Assembly: GCF_007197645.1 (NCBI RefSeq)
Contig: NZ_VKGK01000001.1
Coordinates: forward strand, 186,001-250,000
DNA: 64,000 bases
Reading direction: 5' to 3'
Origin: Shewanella hanedai
GTDB taxonomy: Bacteria; Pseudomonadota; Gammaproteobacteria; Enterobacterales; Shewanellaceae
A program made the translations under genes and the position numbers. The notes under the pieces are model-generated. The model was not told the origin of the DNA. It did no database searches and worked only from the letters and a program-made list of their open reading frames with translations. Below, in pieces: positions 45,835 through 55,691 of the stretch. Numbering within the stretch: the stretch's first letter is position 1; every line of letters starts with the position of its first letter.

Positions 45835-47946
45835 TTAGAATTTGTACTCGACAGATGCACCTATCTGACGGCCAGGGGTATAAGCTCGAATGATGCCGGT
45901 TACGGTACCCAATAACCCATTAACGTATGAAGCATTGGTCGTGGTGTACTCGTCGGTGATGTTTTCTCCGTAAACGGTAAAGCGCCAATCTTGCCATTCA
46001 AGTGCAGCGGTCAGATTCACAAACTGCTTAGCACCTACTTCCAAAGGCTCTTGTGTCGTTCCAAGGAAGAAATTGCCCTGTGCTCGGTAATCTAAACGAG
46101 TATTGAACAACCAATCCCTGCCTAGCTCCTTTTCATAATTTAACCCAAGATTCAAAGTATATTTAGGGGTCGCAGGGGCTCTTTGTCCTGTGTCTTTTAC
46201 CTTAGAGTCAGTATAACCCCATGCAGCATTAAACCTAAGCTCATCGGTTAGCATGACAATGGTTTCGAGTTCTAAACCGCGGATCTCTGTTTGGTCTATG
46301 TTCGAGGTTTGTCTAAATGGTGCTGTTGCTATGATGAAAGAAAGCTGCTGTTCAGAGTAATCAATATAGAAAAGTGCACCGTTTAGTTGAATACGGTTAT
46401 TCCACCACGTTGATTTGCCGCCGATTTCGAAGTTTTGTGTAGTTTCAGCTTTAGTGAGGTTGCCAGAGTTATAAAATCCAGGTCTAAAACCATTGGCATA
46501 GGTTGCATAGATCATGCTGTCATTATTGATATCGTATGACAGTGATACCTTAGGTTGGAAAGAGTTATCAGATTGAGTTAGCGTGTTTTGCAACTGGCCA
46601 TTTGAATTTGGTAAAGGCACGACTTCTTGCTGTTTTGGCGTTTTAAAACGGGTTGATTGATAGTCAACTTGATCATAGCGAGCCGCTAACGTCAGTTCGA
46701 GTTTATCGGTAATATCATAGTTTACCTGTGCAAATACGGCCTTAATAGTGTCCTCTTTGACATCAATTTGATCGAATATCGAATCGCCAACAACACCTAC
46801 AGTGGATTCAAGTCGGATACGCAGTTGATTGAGACCATTACGTTTTTGATAGTAAGCTCCGGCTAACCAGCGTAGATCAGAATCGTTGCTTGAAGTGAGT
46901 TTAACTTCATGGCTGGTGACATCAAAGTTATCGACCAGATCTTGCAGGAAGATGTTAGCAGCGCTCCAATCTAGATCGCCTAGCAGATCTTGCTCCGCAT
47001 CTTGGTAGGAGCTAATCCAAGTCAGTGTCATGTCATCGAAATCATAATCAAGTTTGAGCGAGGCATCCTTAAAGGTTTGGTTTTCGTTACCGATAAAGCT
47101 TCGCTCTGGGCCTAAGCCTGAAAAGTCATCAAGATCTGCGTGTTGAGCTGTTGCGAACTCCTCGCCTTTGGCCAGTAGATCTTGCATCACGGCGCCTTGT
47201 TCATACTTGGCGTAGCCTAATCTAAGATCGGCACTAAATTCATCACCAAGATACTGCCAGCGGGTTTTAATTCGCTTTGTATCATTAAAGTCGAGATCGT
47301 CACCATTGGATGAGTCAATCAAGCCATCAGATTTACGGGCGCCCACTGAGACTAAACCAAAGATATTCTCACTCACACCGCCGCTTATGTAGCCACTGAC
47401 GGTTTTGTCATTACCTTCGGCATACTGAACTTTTATCTTGCCGGAAAGCTCTTCGGTAGGTGCTTTAGTGATGACATTGATTGCGCCAGCCATGGCTCCT
47501 GCGCCATAGAGTGCGCCTTGTGGGCCACGCAATACTTCAATACGCTCGATTTCGCCCATATCTTGATTGATGAAATCAGCTGAGCCAACTTGCACTCCAT
47601 CAACGACATAAGTTACTGGTGGCAGTCCTTGTTGGGTGCCGGTAATGCCCCTCATTGTGATAAATGATGCCCCGGCTCTGAAGGTTTTGCGAAATATGAC
47701 ATTGGGTGTCAGATTGATGAAATCATTAACTTGTTCAATCCGAGCTGATTCGATATCAGATTCACTAAAAGCGGTCACGGCATCGGGGATCTCTTGCAGC
47801 GATTCAGTGCGTTTACGTGCGGTGACTTGAATCACTTCAATACCTTGAGTCTCGATCTGATTATCAGCGTCTTCCACATCAGCCCAAAGGACACCAACAG
47901 GCATGATGGTCATACTAAGAAATAGGGGGTAATATATTGTTTTCAT
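45835..47946 (-). CDS. TonB-dependent outer-membrane receptor
   Basis: 703 residues. Signal peptide, TonB box-like GIEVIQVTARKR, plug domain (about 45-165: IPDAVTAFSESDIESA, VYV-type VTYVVDGVQVGSADF, RIEVLRGPQGALYGAGAMAG) and a 22-strand barrel ending in GASVEYKF with terminal Phe. It imports a substrate using TonB energy. The neighbours upstream on the same strand, a hydantoinase and DUF917 protein 27 bp away, suggest an organic nitrogen or heterocyclic substrate rather than iron; no Fur box is seen in front of the operon. Confidence 0.92.
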   Translation of the reverse strand: MKTIYYPLFLSMTIMPVGVLWADVEDADNQIETQGIEVIQVTARKRTESLQEIPDAVTAFSESDIESARIEQVNDFINLTPNVIFRKTFRAGASFITMRGITGTQQGLPPVTYVVDGVQVGSADFINQDMGEIERIEVLRGPQGALYGAGAMAGAINVITKAPTEELSGKIKVQYAEGNDKTVSGYISGGVSENIFGLVSVGARKSDGLIDSSNGDDLDFNDTKRIKTRWQYLGDEFSADLRLGYAKYEQGAVMQDLLAKGEEFATAQHADLDDFSGLGPERSFIGNENQTFKDASLKLDYDFDDMTLTWISSYQDAEQDLLGDLDWSAANIFLQDLVDNFDVTSHEVKLTSSNDSDLRWLAGAYYQKRNGLNQLRIRLESTVGVVGDSIFDQIDVKEDTIKAVFAQVNYDITDKLELTLAARYDQVDYQSTRFKTPKQQEVVPLPNSNGQLQNTLTQSDNSFQPKVSLSYDINNDSMIYATYANGFRPGFYNSGNLTKAETTQNFEIGGKSTWWNNRIQLNGALFYIDYSEQQLSFIIATAPFRQTSNIDQTEIRGLELETIVMLTDELRFNAAWGYTDSKVKDTGQRAPATPKYTLNLGLNYEKELGRDWLFNTRLDYRAQGNFFLGTTQEPLEVGAKQFVNLTAALEWQDWRFTVYGENITDEYTTTNASYVNGLLGTVTGIIRAYTPGRQIGASVEYKF

Positions 47947-47973
47947 TTTATTATCTCTCCATCTTACATATCA

Positions 47974-49056
47974 TTATTTAGTCGTTGTTGGTAAGTAGTC
48001 TGTGTCTAATCCAAAGCAACGAGGGCCAAAAATGGCAAGGGCTTCAGGCGTGCGCATTAGTTCGGGGACACTGGTTGCAATGACACATACCCGTTGACCG
48101 AAACGTATGGTTTCTGCGGTGATCGGTTCGGCATTGTCACTATCAACTACCGCTATGATGTCTGGCACAGTGGCTAGAAATGTGTCTTGGCTTTTAGCGC
48201 TTAAAAACTCATTTTGAAAGCTCAAGTTGACCTCTTTTTCTCCATCAAAGGACTGCACTAAACAGTGCCCAAAAGAGAATCCATCCCTTGTGACACGCTC
48301 AACATCCACCACTTTTCCCGTCAGCAGTAATCTAGCGGGTGAGTAGTAATCAGTTTGGTTGAGGGCAGAAAGTAAAGCTTGCACTGCGTTGTCGCCATTA
48401 CGACCCAAGCGTATGGATTGACCTAATTCCAGCGCGAGAGTCATGGTGCCGTGTACTCCCCATTTTTTAAGTTGTTTACCATTAAGGGGATAGCAGGAGA
48501 GCATGGCACTTAATCCCATTTCACCGACGACGCTACGGGCAAACTTTTCCGCTTTGGCGGCGCTGTCTGTGTCAATGACCACTTGATTATTATGTTCATC
48601 TGTCATAACGACTGGCGAAATATCACAGCCATATACATTGAAGGTCACCATCTCTAAGCCTGGAAACGCTCGGCCCATGCCATCGCAGTTAACCAAGGGC
48701 AGGCCAGTTCGCGCTGCTGCAACCAAAGGCAAACAAGAGTTAACGCCACCAATCTCTATGGGCATTAAGGCGTCTATGGGTTTACCTAGACGTGCTTCCA
48801 TCGCCTTAATCAACAGATCGATATCATCCCCAGAACAGGCTTTTTCAATCAGAACTGTCGGCGCACCAATCATGGCCACTGAGATAATGACGGCGTCATC
48901 ATCGAGTTCTTGAGCTGAAATAATGCGAGGTGCACCATAGGTTTTAATGGCCTCTTCTGCGAGTAAACGACCAATATAGGGATCGCCTCCTCCTCCTGCA
49001 CCGAGTAAAGCGGCGCCGCGGGCATAATCTTCCAAATCATTTAGCGTCAGGTTCAT
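47974..49056 (-). CDS. DUF917 (S-methyl-thiohydantoin desulfurase-type) protein
   Basis: 360 residues. The start at 49056 (MNLTLNDLEDYARG) overlaps the hydantoinase stop by one base (TAATG) and has GAGGG seven bases upstream; an ATG two codons earlier would sit against that site. Family features: ALLGAGGGGDPYIGRL, MPIEIGGVNSCLPLVAAA and GMGRAFPGLEMVTF. DUF917 proteins usually sit beside hydantoinase A genes, as here, and Pfam names the family after S-methyl-thiohydantoin desulfurase. The exact substrate is not known. Cytoplasmic. Confidence 0.85.
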   Translation of the reverse strand: MNLTLNDLEDYARGAALLGAGGGGDPYIGRLLAEEAIKTYGAPRIISAQELDDDAVIISVAMIGAPTVLIEKACSGDDIDLLIKAMEARLGKPIDALMPIEIGGVNSCLPLVAAARTGLPLVNCDGMGRAFPGLEMVTFNVYGCDISPVVMTDEHNNQVVIDTDSAAKAEKFARSVVGEMGLSAMLSCYPLNGKQLKKWGVHGTMTLALELGQSIRLGRNGDNAVQALLSALNQTDYYSPARLLLTGKVVDVERVTRDGFSFGHCLVQSFDGEKEVNLSFQNEFLSAKSQDTFLATVPDIIAVVDSDNAEPITAETIRFGQRVCVIATSVPELMRTPEALAIFGPRCFGLDTDYLPTTTK

Positions 49057-50669
49057 TAGCATGCCCTCTGGCTGGTTAAAAATAGTTGGCCTGTGGCACG
49101 AATACGAATTCGAGTGGCTTGACCTTTGATATAGCTTAGTGGCATCTCCTGTATATCAAGTATTGACACTGTGTCAGGAATTGCCCCTGCGACTATGGCT
49201 GCTTTGATGGCCATCTGTTTGGCCAGCTCAAGACTTTCATCACGTTGCAGATCGTCATAATCAAAGATCTGATCAATATCACCACTGACCATGCCGATGC
49301 TGGCGCCGATGGCATTAGCGACTTCGGCATACTGTGGTCGGATGATTTCTGAGATACCAGCTGGGGTTTCATGGACTAAAATATGGCCGCCGCCGACTAA
49401 GATCAGTGGCACCTTAGCTCGGCTGGTTTTTATCTCATCAATGCCTTGGGAGATGAGTTTGTTTATGGCTTGGTTAATGGGCGCAAGTTGGGCTGCTTTT
49501 AACGTTACCAGTTCAGGTTTAGCCTCTTTAATAAATGCGGGATCGCGGGTTAGTGCGCAGTCAGTCGCGGTTAATATCTCTCCTCCAAAGCTGATGGCTT
49601 TCTCCTTTAATAGGTAGCCAACAGATTGCGGGCCGACCGTGCCTTTTACGGGGTCACAGATGCTGCCACCGCCAAGCCCGGTGGCGATAATATCTGGCAT
49701 CCGAAAGTTGGTTCGCACCCCGCCAATATCCACATGCATGCTCGACTCGCGTGGAAACCCTTGCATCAACATACCGATATCGGTTGTGGTACCGCCAATA
49801 TCAGCGACGATAGCCTCTTGTTGTCCACTGAGAAATGCCGCGCCTCGCATAGAGTTTGTTGGCCCAGAGGCAAAGGTCATGACCGGAAACTGACGCACTG
49901 CATCAGCAGTCATCAGGGTGCCGTCATTTTGGGTGATATAGAGCGGAGCTTTGATATTGAGTTTAGCCAGCGAGGTTTCAAACGCGTTAACAACACGCTC
50001 TGCCAATTTGGCTAAACTGGCATTCATGATGGTGGAGTTTTCACGTTCAATAATACCGACTCGGCCAATTTCATGTGACATGCTCACTGAAATATCTGGG
50101 CAATGTGTCAGCAAATACTGTTTTGCCCTTAGCTCAAACTCTTGGTTGATAGGTGAGAAAACAGCGCTAATGGCAACAGATGAGAGTGAGTTGGCCAAGA
50201 TATTTTCAATCACAGGATCCAGTAACACCTCGCTGAAATCACTGTTCACGGCGCCGTTGAAGTGATGGCCACCGGGAAACATAAATACTTGCTGTTTAAA
50301 GCTATCGAGCATGGATTGAGGCCAGCCAGTCAAAGGTGGCAGTGCTTTGGCTGTTGGCAGCCCGAGTCGTATAATAGCGACATCATTGAGTTCACGGCGT
50401 TGCACAAATGCATTGGTGAACTGGGTGGTGCCTATCATACAAAAATCAATCTCTTCACTACTAAGACCCGCTTGTTGAAGCACGTCTGTGACAGCATTTT
50501 CAATGCCTTGATAAATATTGTCCGTGGTTGTTTGCTTAGTGCTGGCGAGCACATGATGGCCACAGATTAATACCGCATCGGTATTTGTTCCGCCGACATC
50601 GACACCAAGGCGTATGACATCATCGGTCAGCTGTGTTTTGTTTGGTTTAGATTTTTGCTTGTTGCTCAT
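49056..50669 (-). CDS. Hydantoinase/oxoprolinase family protein (HyuA-type)
   Basis: 537 residues with the two ATP-binding signatures of the HyuA/oxoprolinase family: LGVDVGGTNTDAVLI near residue 22 and IVADIGGTTTDIGML near 290, plus GLGGGSI near 333. It hydrolyses hydantoin-type or oxoproline-type rings in an ATP-dependent manner in known relatives. It is shorter than 5-oxoprolinase, and there is no HyuB partner. First gene of the operon, overlapping the DUF917 gene by one base. The operon promoter should lie in 50670-50815. Confidence 0.9.
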   Translation of the reverse strand: MSNKQKSKPNKTQLTDDVIRLGVDVGGTNTDAVLICGHHVLASTKQTTTDNIYQGIENAVTDVLQQAGLSSEEIDFCMIGTTQFTNAFVQRRELNDVAIIRLGLPTAKALPPLTGWPQSMLDSFKQQVFMFPGGHHFNGAVNSDFSEVLLDPVIENILANSLSSVAISAVFSPINQEFELRAKQYLLTHCPDISVSMSHEIGRVGIIERENSTIMNASLAKLAERVVNAFETSLAKLNIKAPLYITQNDGTLMTADAVRQFPVMTFASGPTNSMRGAAFLSGQQEAIVADIGGTTTDIGMLMQGFPRESSMHVDIGGVRTNFRMPDIIATGLGGGSICDPVKGTVGPQSVGYLLKEKAISFGGEILTATDCALTRDPAFIKEAKPELVTLKAAQLAPINQAINKLISQGIDEIKTSRAKVPLILVGGGHILVHETPAGISEIIRPQYAEVANAIGASIGMVSGDIDQIFDYDDLQRDESLELAKQMAIKAAIVAGAIPDTVSILDIQEMPLSYIKGQATRIRIRATGQLFLTSQRAC

Positions 50670-50815
50670 TTGATGCTTCCTTGTGTTTTATTTAACATAT
50701 CAGAAGGCTTGATTTAAAAATGAGCAAAAAAGAGTGGTTTTTAACTTAAAACGAGTAGTGAACTTTTGTGGGATAGATGAATGGTTCAGATTGATTACTG
50801 CTATTCAGACAAATA

Positions 50816-50843
50816 AAAAAACCACCTAAAAAGGTGGTTTTTT
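50816..50843. terminator. Bidirectional terminator, serves napB
   Basis: AAAAAACCACC / GGTGGTTTTTT, 11-bp stem with a 6-nt A-rich loop, 31 bp past the napB stop on the minus strand. Confidence 0.88.
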
Positions 50844-50873
50844 AAATAAAGTCTTTGCTTTCAGACTCGCAAC

Positions 50874-51302
50874 TTACTTATTAGAAAAGGTATTCTCAAC
50901 CAATTGCAGCTTGTTCTCTGCCATTGGAGCATGACATTGAGTACATGAATAGTATTGGTTGTTAAGGCTGCCTTTATCATCTTTGACATGGGAGATGTCG
51001 ATAGGCGTTGCTTTACGCTTCTTGGCTTTATCCCAACTGTGGCAAGACATACAGCCGTTTCGTTTCATGGTGATCTTGTAATCGGCCTTATGAGGGATCA
51101 TAGGAGGCTGATGAACAAAGTCACGCTCGATTGACGCGCCACGCTTTGGATAGATAGGCATTGCATCGGCAGCCCTAATATCCGTGATCGCAGATTGACC
51201 CAAAGAGCTGACATTGACGGGGTCAGCTTGTGTATTGGTTTGCTGACCAGAGCAGGCAGCTAGCGCCATGATAAGCGCGGCTGCAGTGAATAATTTTTTC
51301 AT
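50874..51302 (-). CDS. napB: Periplasmic nitrate reductase cytochrome c subunit NapB (probable lipoprotein)
   Basis: 142 residues from ATG 51302, which has GGAG eight bases before it; a longer frame into napA is an artefact. Small dihaem subunit that passes electrons to NapA. Two haem motifs, CMSCH and CTQCH, and NapB-typical spacing (MPIYPKRGASIERDFVHQPPMIPH). The signal sequence ends ALAAC-SG, a lipobox, so it is predicted to be membrane-anchored rather than soluble as E. coli NapB is. It starts 26 bp after napA. Confidence 0.93.
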   Translation of the reverse strand: MKKLFTAAALIMALAACSGQQTNTQADPVNVSSLGQSAITDIRAADAMPIYPKRGASIERDFVHQPPMIPHKADYKITMKRNGCMSCHSWDKAKKRKATPIDISHVKDDKGSLNNQYYSCTQCHAPMAENKLQLVENTFSNK

Positions 51303-51328
51303 TGTTTGTTCTCCGCTGTTTAGGCTAA

Positions 51329-53812
51329 TTAAACTTTCATCACTTTGACTGGGCACTTCTTAAAATCTGTCTCTTTCGAGAGCGGATCAGTCGCATCCAG
51401 CAGCAGCTTGTTAACTAGCTGACGCGCATCGAAGAACGGCATAAACGCCACGCCTCTTGGCGGCTTATTACGCCCCTTAGTTTCAACACGAGTTTTCACT
51501 TCACCACGAGGTGAGGCAACAATCACTTCATCGCCACGCTTAAGGCCGCGGGCCTTGGCATCTTCAGGATGAAGGAATATCTGTGCATCAGGATATGCGC
51601 GGTAAAGCTCAGGTACACGGGCTGTCATCGAGCCTGTATGCCAATGTTCAAGTACACGACCGGTGGATAACCATAGGTCGAACTCTTCATTCGGCTCCTC
51701 TGCTGCAGGCTCATAAGGTAGGGCGAAGATCACCGCCTTACCATCGGGCTTACCGTAGAAGTTAAAGCCTTCACCGGCTTTAACATAAGGATCGCTACCT
51801 TCAACAAAGCGACGTAGCGTCTCTTTACCGTTCACTACCGGCCAACGAGCACCGCGGTTTTCATGGTAAGTATCAAAGTCGGCAAGGTCATGGGCATGGC
51901 CGCGGCCAAACTGAGCGTACTCTTCGAACAGCCCTTTTTGGACATAGAAACCAAAGGCTTCAGCTTCATCATTAAGCTCGGCTTTACACTCAGAGCTTGG
52001 GAATTTATCCACCACTCCGTTAGCAAAAAGCACATCATAAAGGGTCTTATCAGCGTACTCAGGCTTCTTAGCGATTAACTCAGCTGGCCACACTTCAGAA
52101 ACCTTAAAGCGCTTAGAGAACTCAACTAACTGCCATAGATCTGACATCGCGCCTTCAGGAGCTTTCACCTGCTGGTGCCACATGTGAGTACGACGTTCGG
52201 CGTTACCGTAAGCGCCTTCTTTCTCAACCCACATAGCGGTAGGCAGAATAAGATCGGCAGCCATAGCTGACACTGTTGGGTAAGGATCTGACACCACGAT
52301 GAAGTTCTCAGGATTACGGAATCCCGGTAAAATTTCTTCGTTGATATTAGGGCCGGCCTGAACGTTATTTGTACACATGGTCCAGTAACAGTTCAGCTTG
52401 CCATCTTTAAGCATACGGCTCTGCTGTACGGCGTGGTAACCGGGTTTTGGCGGAATAGTGCCTTCAGGTAGTTGCCACAATTTTTCAGTAATCGCTCGGT
52501 GCTTAGGATTGGTGACAACCATGTCGGCAGGTAGGCGGTGAGAGAAAGTCCCCACTTCACGTGCAGTACCACAAGCCGAAGGTTGACCCGTTAACGAGAA
52601 CGGACTGTTGCCCGGAGTTGCAATCTTACCCGTCAACAAGTGAATGTTGTAGAGCATGTTGTTGGCCCAAACACCACGAGTGTGTTGGTTGATGCCCATG
52701 GTCCACAGACTCATCACCTTGATCGACGGATCGGCATAAGCTTTGGCCATAATCTCTAATTTTTCAGGCTCTACACCACTCATCTCTGAGGCATATTCGA
52801 GAGTGTAAGTGCTGACAAATTTTGCGTATTCATCGAAGCTTATTGGCGTTGATTTACCACTGCCTGGATTTGCTGCTTTTTGCTCTAGCGGATGCTCAGG
52901 ACGTAAGCCGTAACCGATATCTGTGGCGCCTAAAACAAACTTAGTGTGTTTGTTTACAAAGTCTTTGTTCACTGCATCGTTTTCAATGATGTAGTTGGCA
53001 ATGTAGTTCAGAATAACCAGATCCGATTGAGGACGGAACACCATTGGGTTGTCGGCTAGATCGAAGCTACGATTTTCAAAAGTAGAGAGTACGTGTACGC
53101 GACTTGTTGGACTGCTCAAGCGGCGATCTGACAGGCGAGCCCAAAGAATGGGGTGCATCTCTGCCATGTTGGCGCCCCACAATACAAAGTGGTCAGCCGC
53201 TTCTAAGTCATCGTAACAGCCCATCGGTTCATCAATACCGAAGGTGCGCATAAAGCCTGCGACAGCAGACGCCATACAGTGACGAGCATTAGGATCTAAG
53301 TTATTGGTGAGGAAACCTGCTTTGTGCAATTTAGACGCGGCGTAGCCTTCCCACACAGTCCACTGACCAGAGCCAAACATGCCTACCGCGGTTGGTCCCT
53401 TGGTGTTAAGTGTGTGCTTCCACTTTTCTGCCATGATATCAAAGGCGCTATCCCAACTGATTGGGGTAAATTCGCCCTCTTTATCGTACTTGCCATCTGT
53501 CATACGTAAAAGCGGCGTGGTGAGACGATCTTTTCCGTACATGATTTTTGATAGGAAGTAGCCTTTAATACAATTAAGGCCTTTGTTGACAGGGCTTTCT
53601 GGATCGCCTTGAGTGGCAACGACTTTGCCATTATTGGTACCAACCAAAACGCTACACCCTACGCCACAAAAACGGCAGGGTGCTTTGTCCCACTTGATGT
53701 TGTCTTTCTGCTCAGCGGCTTCAACGATTCTCACTGGCAGGGTGACACCTACTGCGGTTGCAGCGGCAACTGCAGCGTTGGCTTTCAGAAACTCGCGACG
53801 GCTAATGCTCAT
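51329..53812 (-). CDS. napA: Periplasmic nitrate reductase catalytic subunit NapA
   Basis: Mo-bis-MGD enzyme reducing nitrate to nitrite in the periplasm. 827 residues from ATG 53812, chosen because AGGA lies 6 bases upstream. Twin-arginine signal [13 protein letters not shown], the [4Fe-4S] ligands in [13 protein letters not shown] and LNCIKGYF, and the molybdenum-ligand Cys in [22 protein letters not shown] and the C-terminal molybdopterin-binding domain ([14 protein letters not shown] near the end) complete it. It lies between napD and napB with no napC, G or H, so electrons probably come from a membrane tetrahaem CymA encoded elsewhere. Confidence 0.97.
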   Translation of the reverse strand: MSISRREFLKANAAVAAATAVGVTLPVRIVEAAEQKDNIKWDKAPCRFCGVGCSVLVGTNNGKVVATQGDPESPVNKGLNCIKGYFLSKIMYGKDRLTTPLLRMTDGKYDKEGEFTPISWDSAFDIMAEKWKHTLNTKGPTAVGMFGSGQWTVWEGYAASKLHKAGFLTNNLDPNARHCMASAVAGFMRTFGIDEPMGCYDDLEAADHFVLWGANMAEMHPILWARLSDRRLSSPTSRVHVLSTFENRSFDLADNPMVFRPQSDLVILNYIANYIIENDAVNKDFVNKHTKFVLGATDIGYGLRPEHPLEQKAANPGSGKSTPISFDEYAKFVSTYTLEYASEMSGVEPEKLEIMAKAYADPSIKVMSLWTMGINQHTRGVWANNMLYNIHLLTGKIATPGNSPFSLTGQPSACGTAREVGTFSHRLPADMVVTNPKHRAITEKLWQLPEGTIPPKPGYHAVQQSRMLKDGKLNCYWTMCTNNVQAGPNINEEILPGFRNPENFIVVSDPYPTVSAMAADLILPTAMWVEKEGAYGNAERRTHMWHQQVKAPEGAMSDLWQLVEFSKRFKVSEVWPAELIAKKPEYADKTLYDVLFANGVVDKFPSSECKAELNDEAEAFGFYVQKGLFEEYAQFGRGHAHDLADFDTYHENRGARWPVVNGKETLRRFVEGSDPYVKAGEGFNFYGKPDGKAVIFALPYEPAAEEPNEEFDLWLSTGRVLEHWHTGSMTARVPELYRAYPDAQIFLHPEDAKARGLKRGDEVIVASPRGEVKTRVETKGRNKPPRGVAFMPFFDARQLVNKLLLDATDPLSKETDFKKCPVKVMKV

Positions 53813-53900
53813 GGTGTTCCTCACTCTTTTTGGTTTCTTGCTTCAAATTTATTGATGTGCGTTGTTATTGTTGTGACTAGCTTCCAGTATTTGAATGGGG

Positions 53901-54155
53901 CTAGTTTTCTGCTATCGGTTCCACTTGGTGGTAGATCAGGCTGCTATTTAATACGCCCTCTAAGGCGTTAATCGCTTCGACGTTATCTAAGATGGATCGC
54001 TGAGTATCTCCCTCTAAAGTGATCACAAATTTTCCTTCATAGGTCACGGCGTGAATCTCTGCGCCTTCAAGAGCACGTATTTTGGTTTCAACTTCTGAGA
54101 CTGCTTTTGGAGTCGCATGTACGACTAAACTGGTGACATGGTATTCCTGACTCAT
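53901..54155 (-). CDS. napD: NapD, Tat proofreading chaperone for NapA
   Basis: 84-residue cytoplasmic protein that binds the NapA twin-arginine signal until cofactor loading is finished. It has the family opening EYHVTSLVVHATP and the core EIHAVTYEGKFVITLEGD. First gene of napDAB; an 88-bp gap separates it from napA. Confidence 0.93.
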   Translation of the reverse strand: MSQEYHVTSLVVHATPKAVSEVETKIRALEGAEIHAVTYEGKFVITLEGDTQRSILDNVEAINALEGVLNSSLIYHQVEPIAEN

Positions 54156-54292
54156 CTCGTTTTACCTTTAAATAGAAGTGGTAGGCGGCGGTTGGGGTAA
54201 TGCTTTAGGAGTGCCACCTACCAAAATTATCATCGAGTTTAGACCTTGCACTTACTGTGGGTATACCCAATAGGAGGTATTAAAGGCATTAG

Positions 54293-54306
54293 TAGATCAA
54301 GATCAA
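54293..54306 (-). promoter_or_regulatory. Candidate FNR/EtrA site upstream of napDAB
   Basis: On the minus strand TTGATcttgATCTA matches the FNR half-sites at 8 of 10 positions, about 140 bp before napD. A palindrome TGGGTATACCCA at 54258-54269 lies between it and napD and could bind a second regulator such as NarP; it does not fit the NarP heptamer exactly. Confidence 0.45.
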
Positions 54307-54441
54307 CGTTTTGTGGGTGACCGAGTTCACGTTTTGACTTTTATTGTTTCTAGGAGACTGAACAGCTTGATTAGTTGATGAAATGCTTATTTAACAAACA
54401 GGTTTTATCATGTTTAGACCGTTTATTGAGCATGTTGAGCA

Positions 54442-54456
54442 TGATAGTTATTATCA
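54442..54456. promoter_or_regulatory. Candidate Fur box upstream of napDAB
   Basis: TGATAGT-T-ATTATCA matches the 7-1-7 Fur core TGATAAT-N-ATTATCA with one mismatch. The neighbour at 54525 ends here, so the only downstream gene it could regulate on the minus strand is napD, about 290 bp away. The rest of the 54156-54524 gap has no ORF. Confidence 0.5.
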
Positions 54457-54524
54457 TTTAGAGGTGGTGGAACTAATTGGTGGTGATTCAAGTTAGGTAT
54501 GCCTCCAGAACCTAGAACTTAGAT

Positions 54525-55691
54525 TTAATATCCCGTGAGTTCCATATACCCTTCACCTTTGTGGCTGCCGGATATCAATACGGGTCCTTCCCAATAGGGA
54601 ATGCTTAATGGCATTTTTGCATTTGGGTTAAGCGCGTCGATCTCAAGGTCTATGTTCTCAGAGGGGATATTGAGCTGCCATGAGGTTGGGTAACGAGTCG
54701 AGTCAATCTTGTGCCAACTTGATGCCTTTATGGCGATCTCTTTAGAGGCGATGTTACGCCCACTGCCGTTGGCAAACATGCGTCTCCCGCTGTAAAAATG
54801 GGTATCAGTGTCTGTTTGACCTCGAAGTTGGAATAACATCAAGGTTGAGCCATCATCTAGCCTAAGTGCAAACCAGTCCCAGCCAGCTTGCGTCTTATTT
54901 AAAAATTGTGAACTCCACTCCCTGTCGAGCCAAGCCTTACCCGTGACTGATTGTGATTCGCCTTGTAGTGTCACCTGACCGGAGATTTGAATAAAAGGCT
55001 GACTATAGTAATGGGAAGCCACTGAGCCATCAGCACTTTTTACACTGTAACCTTGCTCACCTTGTCGCTGATAAGGCGCGCTTGAATCCAGCGTCAATTG
55101 ATAACTAAATTGGTCGCCTGCCACTGCTAAGGTTGCCGGAAACAGCATATTGCCCGTGCCAGTCCACTGCCAGTCATCTATTTTGATGGTGAGCGGTTCG
55201 GCAGACACATCAGCAAGTTGAGGATGTTGTCTCGACCACCTTTCCTCGGCGAAATGTTCATCTTTGGTGGTCACAGCCGCATGGGTCATATAGATCTGTT
55301 TACTGACCCAATCGCTCTCGGTCACTTTTATTGCTGCAAGGGTTTCGATGGGGATTTTTGTGCTGTTTTCTGGCGTGAGAGCAATGCGAAATTGGGTCCA
55401 CTGCAGGCCGAGTTTCTCACCTTGGGCTGTTTCTAAATTGGCGGTTAAATACCACCACTCTTGCCGAAAGTCTGGGTGTGACAAGTGATCTTGAGGAAAA
55501 ACGATGGCTCTGTTTTTATCGACTTGAGTGTATGTTGCGTCACCCTCTGTTTGGTCGTTGTTTTGAGTTGGCCCCATTAATTTACCCATAGAGATAGACT
55601 GGTGCGAGGTTTGAGGCTCTGAGCAGGCTGAGAGCATTAAGAGTAAGCCCAAGTTAAGCCCCAAGCCAATGGTTTTAGTCAGTTGAATCAT
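54525..55691 (-). CDS. AttH-type lipoprotein (CrtC/lipocalin-like)
   Basis: 388 residues. The lipobox LSAC puts the lipidated Cys at 23. The mature domain resembles the AttH/carotenoid 1,2-hydratase (CrtC) fold: FRQEWWYLTANLETAQG, LGLQWTQFRIALTPE, and later WLDREWSSQFL and GWDWFALRLDDGSTLMLF. In the Att system this lipoprotein works with an ABC transporter. It overlaps the permease stop by one base (TAATG), so translation is coupled. Substrate unknown; the carotenoid link is by fold only. Confidence 0.85.
   Translation of the reverse strand: MIQLTKTIGLGLNLGLLLMLSACSEPQTSHQSISMGKLMGPTQNNDQTEGDATYTQVDKNRAIVFPQDHLSHPDFRQEWWYLTANLETAQGEKLGLQWTQFRIALTPENSTKIPIETLAAIKVTESDWVSKQIYMTHAAVTTKDEHFAEERWSRQHPQLADVSAEPLTIKIDDWQWTGTGNMLFPATLAVAGDQFSYQLTLDSSAPYQRQGEQGYSVKSADGSVASHYYSQPFIQISGQVTLQGESQSVTGKAWLDREWSSQFLNKTQAGWDWFALRLDDGSTLMLFQLRGQTDTDTHFYSGRRMFANGSGRNIASKEIAIKASSWHKIDSTRYPTSWQLNIPSENIDLEIDALNPNAKMPLSIPYWEGPVLISGSHKGEGYMELTGY

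Noticed and set aside
49626..50015. 129-codon antisense frame within the hydantoinase gene
   Set aside because: It is a shadow of a well-conserved gene with intact ATP-binding motifs.
51303..51356. N-terminal extension of NapB into napA
   Set aside because: The signal peptide starts at the ATG at 51302, which has a ribosome site.
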